Source of the DNA: Castor canadensis
Taxonomy: Eukaryota > Chordata > Mammalia > Rodentia > Castoridae
Length of the DNA stretch: 64,000 nt
Assembly: GCF_047511655.1 (NCBI RefSeq)
Contig: NC_133390.1
Span: forward strand, 91,519,583 to 91,583,582
Reading direction: 5' to 3'
Below the pieces are notes generated by a model. That model was given only the letters and a program-made list of their open reading frames with translations. It was not told where the DNA came from and searched no databases. Both the position numbers and the translations under genes were made by a program. This document shows, in pieces, positions 1-10,555 of the stretch; positions within the stretch are counted from its first letter, which is position 1; each line of letters begins with the position of its first letter.

Positions 1-31
1 TTAAGGACTGGAGTATGTCATGATATTCTCC

Positions 32-67
32 CATCTAGACTACTACTAGATGCTAGTAGTCTAGATG
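32..67. repeat. Perfect 14-bp inverted repeat (hairpin)
   Basis: Left arm catctagactacta (32-45) and right arm tagtagtctagatg (54-67) are exact reverse complements separated by an 8-nt spacer, ctagatgc. The spacer itself repeats the ctagatg motif of the arm. No flanking gene or mobile-element end explains it, and the function is unknown. Confidence 0.85.
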
Positions 68-154
68 CATTGAATCAAATACATTTTATTATACCCTTAC
101 TCTTTCACTTGGGGTTTGATTACCAAAGCTATACTTTGATAAAGCCATATTGTG

Positions 155-175
155 CATATATATATATATATATAT
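155..175. repeat. (TA)n microsatellite
   Basis: About ten uninterrupted TA units. Confidence 0.9.
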
Positions 176-970
176 GTACCAATATGAAAAGATTGGCAGT
201 ATATCCATTCTATGTAAAAGGTAAGGTGGCAAGCATTGTGTGTAACATGCTACTGTCTCAATAAGAATTAGAGAAAAATAAGGATATAGTGATAGTTATT
301 ATTTTCATAAATAATATCTGGAAGGATATTTTAAAAGCTAATTGCTGGTTACCATGACAAGAGGAAGGTGATGGCATGATGGGGGCAATAGCAAAGGCAA
401 ACACTTTTGCTGCTTATATTTTTATATTGTTTTGACTTTTTAAACATTCACTCATTATTTATCATCTATTCCAAGTATTTTAATGTATAATATATATATG
501 TTCATAAAACTAATTGCATGAGTAAAAACAATAGCAACAGTGACATAAATACTGCATAGGCCTCTAGTTAATTAGTTTAAGCATAAAAGCACTGCTATTC
601 ATTTATTTTAACAAACTCAATTCCAGTTATGGGCCAAGTTGTTGTTGAAGAAATTGAAGGAAATTTGTATTTTCTCATGCAAGTCATGGTAATAAAAATT
701 CTTTTGAGAAGCTCCCTGGATAAAGGTGACTGCTTCACTGTTCCTGTTAATTGCACTTTTAAGGGTGGCATGCCTTAAGGATCTTCCGTCTGTTGCACTG
801 AACCCCAGACAATTCCTCAACATATTGTTAGAAAATCAATATTTTAAATAATGAGATTTGGTATGTCCTTGAAGTAGTGCTGGATACTAAACTAGATTTA
901 TATGAACTTTTCATTTGCCTAAACTAATTAGTGACTGCTTCCATGGATGATTACTTTCAAGCAAAATTCT
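176..970. other. Unassigned AT-rich sequence
   Basis: No gene, RNA or confidently named repeat is visible. Around 330-470 the pattern 'ctggttaccatgacaagagg...tttttatattgttttgact' resembles a decayed ancient mammalian repeat, but too weakly to name. Confidence 0.4.
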
Positions 971-1004
971 CACGTGTGTTGTGTATGTGTGTGTGTGTGT
1001 GTGT
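971..1004. repeat. (GT)n microsatellite
   Basis: An interrupted GT run, with the longest pure stretch near 986-1004. Confidence 0.85.
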
Positions 1005-1764
1005 ATCGTGCTCATGCACACATTTGAGTAGCACAGGTCAAAATATAATTTTTGAGAGCTTATAAAACATAATTCATTAAAATGTAGAATGAGTATGTAT
1101 GCAAGATTTATTCAATTTAACTAATGAGACAGTCAACTGGACAGCAAAACTAATTCAAAGGAGAAGTAGAGAAAAGGAATGAGTTATTTGGCAGGGGAGA
1201 AAAAAAATGTACTAAGATGTGGCTACATATAAAACTGGTGAGTTTATCCTACAGAGAAAGAAAACCTTAACTTTTCTACTAGGCAGAAACTATTTTCATC
1301 TCTACCAGTTAAAAATCTACCATGAACATGCAACTTTCCAGAAAATAAACTTTTCATCAATGGTTAGATATAATCAAACAATGGAGTATTCCCTTGAATA
1401 ATTAAATAATCTTTGAGTGAGCCTATTAATGCTCTTATGTTACACTGACAAAACATGGCACCTTGTTTTTCACCTTCCTCCAAGGTACACTACATTTCTC
1501 TTCCTTTTAGTGAAAGTAAGGTTAGTGAAATAATGGTGGGAACTATAGTTCCTATCTTTGCCACCAGATTTGAAGTAAAGAAACAATTCGGAGAGAGGGA
1601 AAAATAATGTATTTGAATACTTTTTAATGCAGGTATCTTCTAACACAATGCTTCCCATATTATAAGCTAAATGAATAAAGTAAATTATTGATTAATGGAT
1701 ATTGCAACTAATACAACAATGCTAAGAATGAAAACAAGGTTGATAAATCAATAATAGATCAGGT
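1005..1764. other. Unassigned sequence
   Basis: I see no gene or recognisable repeat here. The open frames are short, lack any family signature and are consistent with chance. Confidence 0.4.
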
Positions 1765-2060
1765 ACTATAGCAACTTCTGTAACCTCAGCTTCTCAAAAG
1801 GCAGAGATTGGGGGGATCCTGGTTCAAGGCCAATCTGGGCAAAAAGTTACTGGGATCACATCTCAACAAATAACTTGAGCATGATGGTGTATGCCTGTGA
1901 TCCCACCTGCAAGGGAAGCCAAAGGTAAGTGGATAGCTCTCTAAGCAGGCTCTGGACTATGGAAAAAATAATCTAAAAGCAAAAGGGGCCGGAGATAGAT
2001 CAAAGTGGCAGAGAGACCCTTAGTTAAACACCAGTACTGCCAAAAACTAAATAAATAAGT
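1765..2060 (+). mobile_element. Composite SINE: B1-like units plus ID-like unit
   Basis: A diverged 7SL-like stretch (gcagagattggggggatcc, then ggttcaaggccaatctgggc) is followed by a second B1-like head (gagcatgatggtgtatgcctgtgatccca). From about 1,984 a tRNA-derived ID-like unit follows (ggggccggagatagatcaaagtggc ... caccagtactgcc), with an AAATAAATAAATA tail. The same arrangement recurs at 21,777-22,115 and 44,980-45,304. The divergence is considerable, so this is an old copy. No clear TSD was found. Confidence 0.75.
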
Positions 2061-2844
2061 ATGACATTAAATGTAACTTCACTCAGTGATGAAATATGTC
2101 AATGATCTTACATTTATTCTTTTACTTAGGGAAATATCCTAACTCACAAAACTCACCTGCCTTATAGAAGAACAGTCTGTGTTCACGTAGACTGAGAATG
2201 CAGCTTTAATACAAGGTAAAGCTCAATAATCCTACCTTGTTTTTTCTCAGTTGGCCAGCAAAGCTCATATCTATGTTAGCCCAAAGTAAGCTACATGGTT
2301 GATCACTAGAAGACATACTTTTTCATGCATTCAACCCAGTCACAGTGAGTTCTCTGTACTGTAATCAAGGCATTCGGTAGCAAATAAGAAAGGCTCAAGC
2401 ACACATTTTCAGGAAAAGTGAAAGATCATAGAGAAGTCAGGAATATGGAGTTCATACCCAACAAAAAGATAAAATTTTAAGGAATAACAATCTATATTTT
2501 TCTAGATACTAATATAATATGTAATCTCAAGGGTCACTAAGTAAAACTGTATTATTATTATTTTTTGCTATAATAAATTAATCTAGGGAAATTCTTAGAA
2601 ATACATTAAATTCCTTCTTAAAAATCAAAGGGTTAAACCCAGAATAAAAATAATCCTTATTATTTTTGTTCAAGATAGTTACTACTGATTTTTCTACTTC
2701 CCTTCCTTTTTGCTTTTTTTTTTTAACATATCCTGAGTAATTTTAAGTTGGAAAGTTTATACTTGGCATGAATATTCTTTTTCCCCATCCCATAGGAATA
2801 TCAGACATACTTTTCCTGCATAGGAAATTTACCTTACAATAAAA
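2061..2844. other. Unassigned AT-rich sequence
   Basis: No gene or named repeat is recognised. A short poly(T) lies at about 2,715-2,724. Confidence 0.4.
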
Positions 2845-2965
2845 CAAGGGAGAAGAAGAAGCCAAAGAAGGAAAAAGAAGAGGAGGAAAAGGGGGTGGGG
2901 AGTTGGAGGGGGAAGGGAAGGAAAAGGGGAAGGGGAAAGAGAAGAAGGAACAAAAGAACAACTGG
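2845..2965 (+). repeat. Polypurine (GA/GGA-rich) tract
   Basis: About 120 nt of nearly uninterrupted A and G on the plus strand, including several G-runs (gggggtgggg, gaggggg). The apparent Lys/Arg/Gly-rich open frames here are products of base composition. It could form triplex or G-rich structures in principle. Confidence 0.8.
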
Positions 2966-3317
2966 CTATCTAAATACTTCATTTGGAAAGGGGAAAAGTA
3001 ATGAAGAGAAGCATATGCAATTTGAATTATTTAAAAGCCCTAGAGCTACTATAAAAAAGAGAAGTGGCTCAGATAGAAGTGTCTCCAATATTACTTACCA
3101 TTTGCTTACTTATCTATTAAAAGCTCCTGTTCAGTTTGGGCAAAATAGGAGCTGGAAAAAACACCACTTAACATCTTCAAAGTAATGCTCTCATCCTTTG
3201 TCCGTCTCTGTGCCTGAGGCAGACTTTGCCTTTGTTCTTTCCTCAATTGGTCTCAGTAAAGCCTAAGGAGGAAAAACTTTACTTTCCCATCAAGATAAGG
3301 CAATTAATTAGATTTGA
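2966..3317. other. Unassigned sequence
   Basis: Nothing recognisable between the two polypurine tracts. Confidence 0.4.
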
Positions 3318-3385
3318 CAGAGAGAGAGAGAGAAAAGAAGAGGAGAGGAGAGGAGAGGAGAGGAAAGGAGGAGAGAGAGACTGGG
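3318..3385 (+). repeat. (GA)n/(GGAGA)n polypurine tract
   Basis: Runs of gagaga grade into repeated ggaga units (aggagaggagaggagagg) and then back to gagaga. It is a minisatellite-like purine repeat. Confidence 0.85.
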
Positions 3386-3621
3386 AAAGTACATTACTAA
3401 GTAGGAGTCAAACTCGACTGCTGTAAAGTCATCACTATGAAAGCAATACAGAGAATTTTCAGTGTTAGAACTGTTATTAGTGCTTCAATTTATATGTGGG
3501 TAAAGCTCCAAGATTATTTTCAGATCTGATTGCTGGCAATCAAAACCTAGGTTTTCAGGGCTCCTTATCATGAATTGTCAAAAAACTACATTTTTAAAAA
3601 TTCTTGAAAAAAACCTCGGTA

Positions 3622-4342
3622 TGCGGCCTTGACTTTATTTTTTTTTTTTCATTTTTCTTTTATTATTCATATGTGCATACAAGGCTTGGTTTATTTCTCC
3701 CCCCTGCCCCCACCCCCTCCCTTACCACCCACTCCACCCCCTCCCGCTCCCCCCCTCAATACCCAGCAGAAACTATTTTGCCCTTATCTCTAATTTTGTT
3801 GTAGAGAGAGTATAGGCAATAATAGGAAGGAACAAGGGGTTTTGCTGGTTGAGATAAGGATAGCTATACAGGGCATTGACTCACATTGATTTCCTGTGCG
3901 TGGGTGTTACCTTCTAGGTTAATTCTTTTTAATCTAACCTTTTCTCTAGTTCCTGGTCTCCTTTTCCTATTGGCCTCAGTTGCTTTAAGGTATCTGCTTT
4001 AGTTTCTCTGCATTAAGGGCAACAAATGCTAGCTAGTTTTTTAGGTGTCTTACCTATCCTCATCCCTCCCTTGTGTGCTCTCGCTTTTATCATGTGCTCA
4101 TAGTCCAATCCCCTTGTTGTGTTTGCCCTTGATCTAATGTCCACATATGAGGGAGAACATACGATTTTTGGTCTTTTGAGCCAGGCTAACCTCACTCAGA
4201 ATGATGTTCTCCAATTCCATCCATTTACCAGCGAATGATAACATTTCGTTCTTCTTCATGGCTGCATAAAATTCCATTGTGTATAGATACCACATTTTCT
4301 TAATCCATTCGTCAGTGCTGGGGCATTGCGGCCTTGACTTTA
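3622..4342 (-). mobile_element. 5'-truncated LINE-1 with perfect 16-bp TSD
   Basis: This is the 3' end of an L1, inserted in minus orientation. The element occupies about 3,638-4,326 and is flanked by exact direct repeats of tgcggccttgacttta (3,622-3,637 and 4,327-4,342). The poly(A) tail appears as poly(T) directly after the left repeat. Reading the minus strand, it holds the last 63 codons of ORF2 with a normal stop, then a roughly 450-nt 3' UTR ending in a G-rich tract (C-rich at 3,698-3,757 on plus) and a tail. The reconstructed empty site has ...cttta/aaaacc, close to the L1 endonuclease preference TTTT/AA. Sequence, tail and TSD are clean, so this is among the younger insertions in the window. 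Confidence 0.95.
4134..4325 (-). pseudogene. L1 ORF2 C-terminal fragment
   Basis: Sixty-three codons plus a TAG stop (complement of 4,134-4,136) read without interruption. They match the C-terminal end of mammalian L1 ORF2p, with landmarks YTMEFYAAMKKNE, AGKWMELENIILSE and KTKNRMFSLI. The reverse transcriptase and endonuclease domains are missing because the element is 5'-truncated. There is no promoter, so it is not a functional gene. Confidence 0.9.
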
Positions 4343-5582
4343 AAAACCAAAAAGTTAATTAGTTAACAAGCCAAAAAATCCTGTCTGGAAAGAGACTAGA
4401 AAGGACCCAGGAATGCTACAAAATAACTCCAGAGAAGAGGAATTTCCCTTCTTGGACTGAAGAAGAAAGGCTTGGAGAAGTTAAACACTGATTTAGGACA
4501 AAGCACAGATGGGGCTGAACCTGCCTCTCCAGTCCTCCGTTCTCAGAGGCAGGCGGGAGCTCAACTGTCAGGAAGAAAGTCCACAAAAGAGGCAAGGAAG
4601 GCAAATCTTAGTGAGAACCTGGGGAGGACAAAGGTAGATGCTCATGAGAAAAGAAAATATGAAGACAATGAAGCTTTCCCCAATGGTGGAAGGCGCATGT
4701 AAGAGGAATAGATTCAAACTGAGGGATACTACTCAAAGGGCAAGTCACATGCAAAGGAAAGAAGTTTTCCTAGTCATGCAAATGAAAGGCTCAGATTTGA
4801 TTTTGGACCTAGAAGATAAGAAATTTGAAGTGTCCTAGACCAATAGAAGTTTAAGAGGATGTTGCAGGTCATAGTAGAAAAACAATTTCTCAATATATGA
4901 GATTGGATGTATCTTTTGAACTCTCAGACACTAATTTTATCGTTCTTGTCTTAGGTTTTGCCTATGAAATTTCATTCTTTCATCTTATTTAATGGTCCTG
5001 CTCCATAGTGTTCAGGTAGAGGTAATGACATCAGAACCTTGCCCCAATGCTACTTTTTTAAAGTAAGCTCAAGAAATCAAACCTTAAGCACTTATTCTGT
5101 CTTCCAAATACTTGTTCTCTCCTATTCTTGTGAGAAGTCCACATTATAAACAAATATTGGAATCCTCAAGTTGAAAGATTTTAAACAAAGACACAAATTA
5201 AAAATTGTTTTCAGAACTACTAAGTTTTACTAAATGGGAAAACTGACAAATGCATGGGAAAAGATTCTAAAACAAAATCCGATTAGGGTTTTTGCCCTAA
5301 TTAATCACTAGTCCTGGAAGAACTGCGATTTCATAGTTGTTCTTTAAATGGAAAGAATGATCTTGCATCCTGTGGTACAAATTCTATTCTTTTGTTAGAG
5401 AAAGGAAAAAGTACTCTAGAATGCTGCTGTTTTTATCCATAAGTCTCCTTACATCTGAAAGGATCCTTTGAGAGAAGTGCTATTATATATCAGGATGCTG
5501 GGGTTTGCCTGCTGCAAGGAATTACATGATATAGACATAATTTATGATTGATGGAAAAAAACATATATCTAAATACAGTATT
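4343..5582. other. Unassigned sequence
   Basis: No coding or repeat signature is recognised across about 1.2 kb. A weak hairpin, attaggg (5,282-5,288) with ccctaat (5,295-5,301), is present. Open frames around 4,470-4,840 lack splice, start or family evidence. Confidence 0.4.
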
Positions 5583-5906
5583 AAAAAGTCAATTGAATAC
5601 ACAAAAAAAAATGAAGGACAGTAAGGTAAAATAGGTCCTGTCCAGGAATGGGTATCAGGAGGAGGGTAAAAAAGGAGAGGGTAAAGGAGGGCCAATATGG
5701 TCCATATATTTTGTATACATGTGTGAAAATGAAATCTTTTGAAATTGTTCAAAGAAAGGGGGGAGAGTGATGAGGGAGGATGATGGAAGGGGTGAATCTA
5801 ATTAAGATACATTGTAAACACATATGTCAATGTCACAATGAAACTCCCCTGTATAACTAATATATGCTAATAAAATATTTAAAAAAATGAAAAAAATCAA
5901 TTGAAT
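5583..5906 (+). mobile_element. Short LINE-1 3' end with 16-bp TSD
   Basis: An L1 3' UTR fragment (about 5,599-5,890) in plus orientation. It ends in 'ctaataaaatatttaaaaaaatgaaaaa' and is flanked by aaaaagtcaattgaat (5,583-5,598) and aaaaaatcaattgaat (5,891-5,906), a 15/16 match. The body contains the G/A-rich 'ggagagtgatgagggaggatgatgg' and 'tgtcacaatgaaactcccctgtataac' segments, which are shared with the L1 3' end at 17,931-18,293. The cut site implied on the bottom strand, gacttttt/aatactg, contains the preferred TTTT/AA. No ORF2 sequence remains. Confidence 0.88.
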
Positions 5907-6016
5907 GTTTCAGATTCCATCACTTTTTAAGCAGAATATAACTTATTTCTTTTCTTATAGATTGTAGTTACAAATTCAATAATTGTACCAGTTTTATCTA
6001 AATATAAAAATAAACT

Positions 6017-6145
6017 TAAAATGAAAACAAAAGAAGAAGGAGTTGGAGGAGTTAGAGAAAGAGAAAAGGAAGGGAATAAGAAAAGAAGAAAAGGAAGAGG
6101 AGAAAGAAGAAAAGAAGAGGAGAGGAGGAAAGGAGAAGCATCCAT
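6017..6145 (+). repeat. Long polypurine (GAA/GGA-rich) tract
   Basis: Nearly 130 nt of A and G only, with a few T. It lies about 110 bp beyond the right TSD of the preceding L1. Both strands show low-complexity open frames (Lys/Glu/Arg on plus, Phe/Ser/Leu on minus) that should not be read as genes. Confidence 0.85.
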
Positions 6146-6190
6146 TTTCTTTTCTAAAACTGTGAATTCCAGTTTCCACTTCCTAAGCTG

Positions 6191-6208
6191 GTTTTTTTTT
6201 TTTTTTTT
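6191..6208. repeat. Poly(T) run
   Basis: About 18 T in a row. It could be an orphan retroposon tail, but no element body is visible to its right. Confidence 0.75.
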
Positions 6209-6379
6209 ACATTGCTATTAGCAGAGGATGAAAACATGCCATTTAAGCACTGTTAATGAAGTATCTCAATACCTTCCTCTCATAAATCATTCCTGGTTGA
6301 CCAGAAAAAGCCTAGCTTGCAGTTCTATCTGAAATACCCACGTATCTGGTACATGGAAAGGAAAAAGTACATGAGTAAA

Positions 6380-6640
6380 ACTACAATTAATAAAGCACGT
6401 ACTTGGGGCCAGGGGTGAATTCAAGTGAAATATCTGATACATTGTAAGAACCTTTAACACTGGTGACAGTACTTGGTTCTATACTATTCTTATGAGGCAG
6501 CCATGATAGTCCCTGTTTGAAAAGGAGGACACAGGAACTCAGAGATGGTGTTTCTCCTAGGTCTTTTGGCCAAGTAGAGGCAAAGCCACAATTCAACCCA
6601 ACTCAGTTTGAGCCCAGAATTACCTCTTCCTTACAACCAC
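6380..6640 (-). mobile_element. MIR SINE relic
   Basis: The plus strand carries a degraded reverse complement of MIR: 'tgaaaaggaggacacaggaactcagagatgg ... ggccaagtagaggcaaagccacaattcaaccca'. This matches the conserved MIR order in which a gaggaaactgaggc-like stretch precedes a cagagccgggattcgaaccca-like stretch. The boundaries are approximate. Confidence 0.6.
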
Positions 6641-7194
6641 TTCCTGTCTCTAGGGACCTACAAGGTTTCAGTAAGCATTTGGCTTCATCTGAGGCTGAGG
6701 GAGATCAGTCCTCCCCCATCTGGCTACACATACAAACAAACAAACAAAATTAAAAAGCCTTGTGAAATACTGAGACAAGTCTTTCATGTGAAGGGGGCTC
6801 AAGACCAGCAAGATCAGCATCACCATGGAGCAGTATAATCACTTCCTGCATCTTCTACACACAGCTGAATCAAAATCTACATTTGAACAAGATTTCTCCT
6901 TATGGGGTTCATATACATTGATCTATTAAACCTTGGCACAAAGAGAAATACTCCTTTTCTTGGAGATTATACTAGAGATACTAATTATGCTAAAAATTAC
7001 AATGTTAATAGAAATTTCAATACAGCAACAATATAAATGGATAATTCAAAAAATAATTCCTCTGAAGTTATATCCAAATACAAAGACTAATTTTAAGTAA
7101 AAAGAATAATAGTGATTTTAAACTCATTAATTTCAAAATAAATTGTATGAATGAATTCGTTTTTGCCTAAACTGTTTTGTCAACAATGATGCAA
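6641..7194. other. Unassigned sequence
   Basis: Nothing recognised apart from short A-rich strings such as acaaacaaacaaac near 6,730. Confidence 0.4.
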
Positions 7195-7360
7195 CCAAGT
7201 TTGAGTGATGCATCCTTTATGCATAAACAAGGATAATTTTGCCCATGGCACAGGATTATGTTGAGAATTAAATAAGGTAATATTTGAATAGTGTCTGACA
7301 CTGTGCAGACAGCCAAAAAGTAATAGGCACTATTAGTAATCATTATTACTAATTTGGGGG
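7195..7360 (+). mobile_element. MIR-like relic (weak)
   Basis: The order 'aaggataatt...aggattatgttgagaattaaataaggtaat...tgtctgacactgtgcag' resembles the 3' half of MIR (ggataataatagtacc ... gaggattaaatgag ... gcctggcaca). It is heavily diverged. Confidence 0.5.
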
Positions 7361-7579
7361 CCAGAGACACAGTGAATTAACTGGCAATTTAAGTGGCTTC
7401 TTAAGTCAACTTTATTTTTTCCTGTGCCCTTTTAGAAATGTATACATTTGCTATAACCATAGCAAAATTTGGCTCTATAAGCCCTTGAATTTTTGAGAAA
7501 TGTAAATGATGTGGATAGACAAAATAAATTCTCTCCAAGTATGCCATTCATTAAGATAATGATTCCTTCCAAGGGTTGT

Positions 7580-7655
7580 TGGAGTGGGGGTATGAGCTCA
7601 GTGGTAGAGCTTGGCTAACAGGCCAAAAAAAAAAAAAACAGAAAAGAAAAAAACC
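7580..7655 (+). mobile_element. 5' part of ID-like SINE with A-rich tail
   Basis: 'ttggagtgggggtatgagctcagtggtagagcttggctaacaggcc' is the tRNA-derived ID-like head, including the A-box-like 'tgagctcagtgg'. It runs straight into a tail of about 14 A and then mixed A/G. The B-box half is missing. No TSD was found. Confidence 0.75.
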
Positions 7656-8639
7656 CACCAATTCCACATTCTCTTGTGACTCAACAATAAACAGTTGTAT
7701 GGTATTCACTAGCACAATTATAATTAGAATAAGAAATGCCTTAGTTAGACATTGTCTCATGATAGACAAAATTATCATTATCACCAGATTACCATTATCT
7801 CTGTGAAGAGCTCACCATAAATTGTAACCAGCAACATGGTTGCCACGTCTAATCCTAGCCTCAGAACTGTGAGCCATATAATTATCACTCTGCCGTTTAG
7901 CATTCATGGGTTCCCTTGATACTAACAGGATGCAAAAGGTGACATGTATATGGATTGTGTCAAGTTGTCACACTGCACAAAAACATGGTCCCAATCCCAT
8001 AGGCTATAATATCCACCTAATGATACTCTCATGTCACAGAAGTACATAAACAGCATTCTGCTGCCCATTATGGCTTCCTTGCAGTAGAATGAGCTCAGGG
8101 GGTTGTATGTGAATGAGGATCACATGTCACACAAGATGATTAAAAATGAGTGGGTCCCTTTTAGAGATTAGTGGATGTTAAATTATTTCATTCACTTGCT
8201 CTTCATGATGGATAATAAATCACTCTCAGAGTCTGCTGTTCAATTTATTTATTACACGAGGATGTTTAGAAGCTAATTACTCTGAGATAGCCTACCCAGC
8301 AAGAAGGAAGTAAAGGAATGAGGAATTCCAAGTCTAATTGCAGTTTTGTTTTTGTTTTTACTCTGGGTCTGACATTCAGTCAGATCTCTTTCAAAGTTTC
8401 CCATAATTATATCTATTTCCCTTTTTTTTCAGACTTCTGCGTAGAATGTCCTAGTGTTTTAAGACTATTGGAGAGTCTTTGGGGATCAAAAAGTTAATTA
8501 ATCTAAACCATATAGTGCTATAAATTGTATCATTTCAGCTTCTATTTGGTATGTGTCTGGAGGATCCATTTCCTCATTAAACGTCTGTTAAATAAACTCT
8601 TCAAAGAATGTACAACACATTCATCCCCTTCCTGCTAAG
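7656..8639. other. Unassigned sequence
   Basis: No gene or repeat is recognised in this roughly 1-kb stretch. Confidence 0.4.
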
Positions 8640-8772
8640 AATACATTTAATCAACTCATTCAGCCAGTGTTTATTGAGGGCTACTACATGGGAGACACTA
8701 TGATAGAAATTGTGGAAGAAAAGGATATAAGCCAAGTTCTTCGCTAAGGCCTAAATTCTAATCAGGAGGCTA
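8640..8772. mobile_element. Ancient L2/MIR-type relic
   Basis: 'gccagtgtttattgagggctactacatgggagacactatgat ... aagccaagttcttcgctaaggcctaaattctaatc' follows the widespread mammalian 'tttattgagcacctactatgtgccaggcact...' pattern. The exact family and strand are uncertain. Confidence 0.5.
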
Positions 8773-8817
8773 GCATTTATGTATAAGTAGATGATAGACA
8801 GATAGATAAAAGATTCA

Positions 8818-9050
8818 ATAAACAACTATTATATATGAACTTTAGCCAATGCTCTATGTTAGGTACTTTTAAAAACATTAAGTCATATAATTTAGTTAAA
8901 GCAATACTTGGGGATAGGTCTTATTACCATGTTACACATGAGGAAATTGAATCTCAGAGGTGCAACTTATTTATACTCAGAGAGCTTAATGGAAGAACTG
9001 AGACTTGAATCCCTCTGAACCCCAACTCCAGTACACTTTCCACAAACCTG
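8818..9050 (-). mobile_element. MIR SINE relic
   Basis: The order on plus is that of MIR reversed: 'aaacattaagtcatataatttag...cttattaccatgttacacatgaggaaattgaatctcagagg...gaagaactgagacttgaatccc'. The fit over more than 200 bp is good. Confidence 0.7.
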
Positions 9051-10337
9051 TATGTTCCAAACATGGTATGTGAGATAATGAAAGGTTAATTTGTGTGGCA
9101 AGAAGACTGAATTTTGTAGTTCAGAGTAAAGGGCCTAGAGTTATCAAATGAATCATCACAGGTGAAAGGCCTTCACTGAGTGAATCTTTGAAGGTTGAAA
9201 TGTATACAAAAGACAGAGGAGACAGGGAACAACCAAAGCAAAAGCCCAGAGGCCAAAAAGAGAGATTACAAGAAGTCCAGAAAGTTAAGCAAGGGTCTGT
9301 TAGATGTTATGCAACAGAAAAGAAGGTGACTACAAGATGCTCACAAGGCTTCTCTCCTTCACCAAATTTTAGTCAGATTTCTCTTAGCCCTCTTCTCAAC
9401 AAGGCCTCAACCCTGGCCTAGGAGGTGCAAATATTCAGGATAAGTGATTTTTGTACTTCTCTCACACTAAGAGACTTAAACTCTGGCCTGGCTTCTAATA
9501 GCCCAAGGCTATGTCCTTAGGATGACTGGCTTTCTTACAATGCTTCACTGAGAAAGCTCAACACTACCAAAAGAATGTACTGTTTGTTCTCCCCTAAGTC
9601 TGACTACACATCATGACATTACTCTCTTGGAGCATGTTTAGAAAGACTGTCACTTCGAACTCTTTCCATGTTCCTTCTAATACCCAGAAATATCTTTCTC
9701 AAGGACTAGGAGCCATCTCTTTGAAATGTGACCATCAGAAAGATAGTGTCTCTGTTGATCAGTCTCTTTGGGAGGAAAGGAGTCTAAGGTGGAAAAACAC
9801 CAGTTAGCAAACAACAAAGGTCTAATCGCATTGGTCAACACCACCATCCAACAATGTCTTTCTAGACTTTTTCTTAAGCACATCAGTCTTTTAAAAGTCT
9901 TCCACCTTTTGTCTCTGTGAAGTTGAGTTCAATTTTTAAGGTAATCTCTCCCCCTTACTATAGTAACTCAAATAAATTCCGACTCTGCATCTTGAATAAA
10001 CATCAACTATGTTTCTCTTTGACAGTATTAGGCAGGAGAATAAAGACAAGCTTCGGATTAGCAGCAGGAAACAGAAATGGGTCCTTGCCCCCTTAAATCC
10101 TTCAATGAGTCCTTACCACCTCCAAGTGAAAGACCAAAGAACTGAGCATGCACAAAAGGTCCTCCAGGTCCTGGCTCCCACCTGCCATTTCAGTCTCACT
10201 TTTCACTAATCCTTAACCAACACTCAATGTTTCTGCTAAAGGTAGGCATTCCCTCCTGAAACACACTATGTTTACATTTTGTCTTCATAATTCTTTAAAA
10301 ACTATTCTCTTTATGTGGACTAGGAGGAAAAAATCTA
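9051..10337. other. Unassigned sequence
   Basis: No coding exon, RNA or repeat is recognised. Open frames of 64-77 codons occur on both strands without family signatures. Confidence 0.4.
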
Positions 10338-10555
10338 ACATTTATTGAGCATATGTGGTAGGCTCCATCCCAAGAAATCTACATTTATTAGCAACATTAA
10401 TCTTCCTCACAATCTTATAAACTACATGATCCCCTTCTACAAATGAGACAAGGCTCAATGAGTTTAGGTAATTTGCCTGAGGTCACTCAGAGAGTGGCAA
10501 AAACCAGAATTTGATGCAGAATCTGAAGCCTCCTCATGACTGTGCTTTTGCTTGA
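10338..10555 (-). mobile_element. MIR SINE relic
   Basis: 'catttattgagcatatgtggtagg...ttaatcttcctcacaatcttataaac...cttctacaaatgagacaaggctcaatgag...aaaccagaatttgatgcag' tracks the MIR antisense consensus across its length. Confidence 0.75.
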
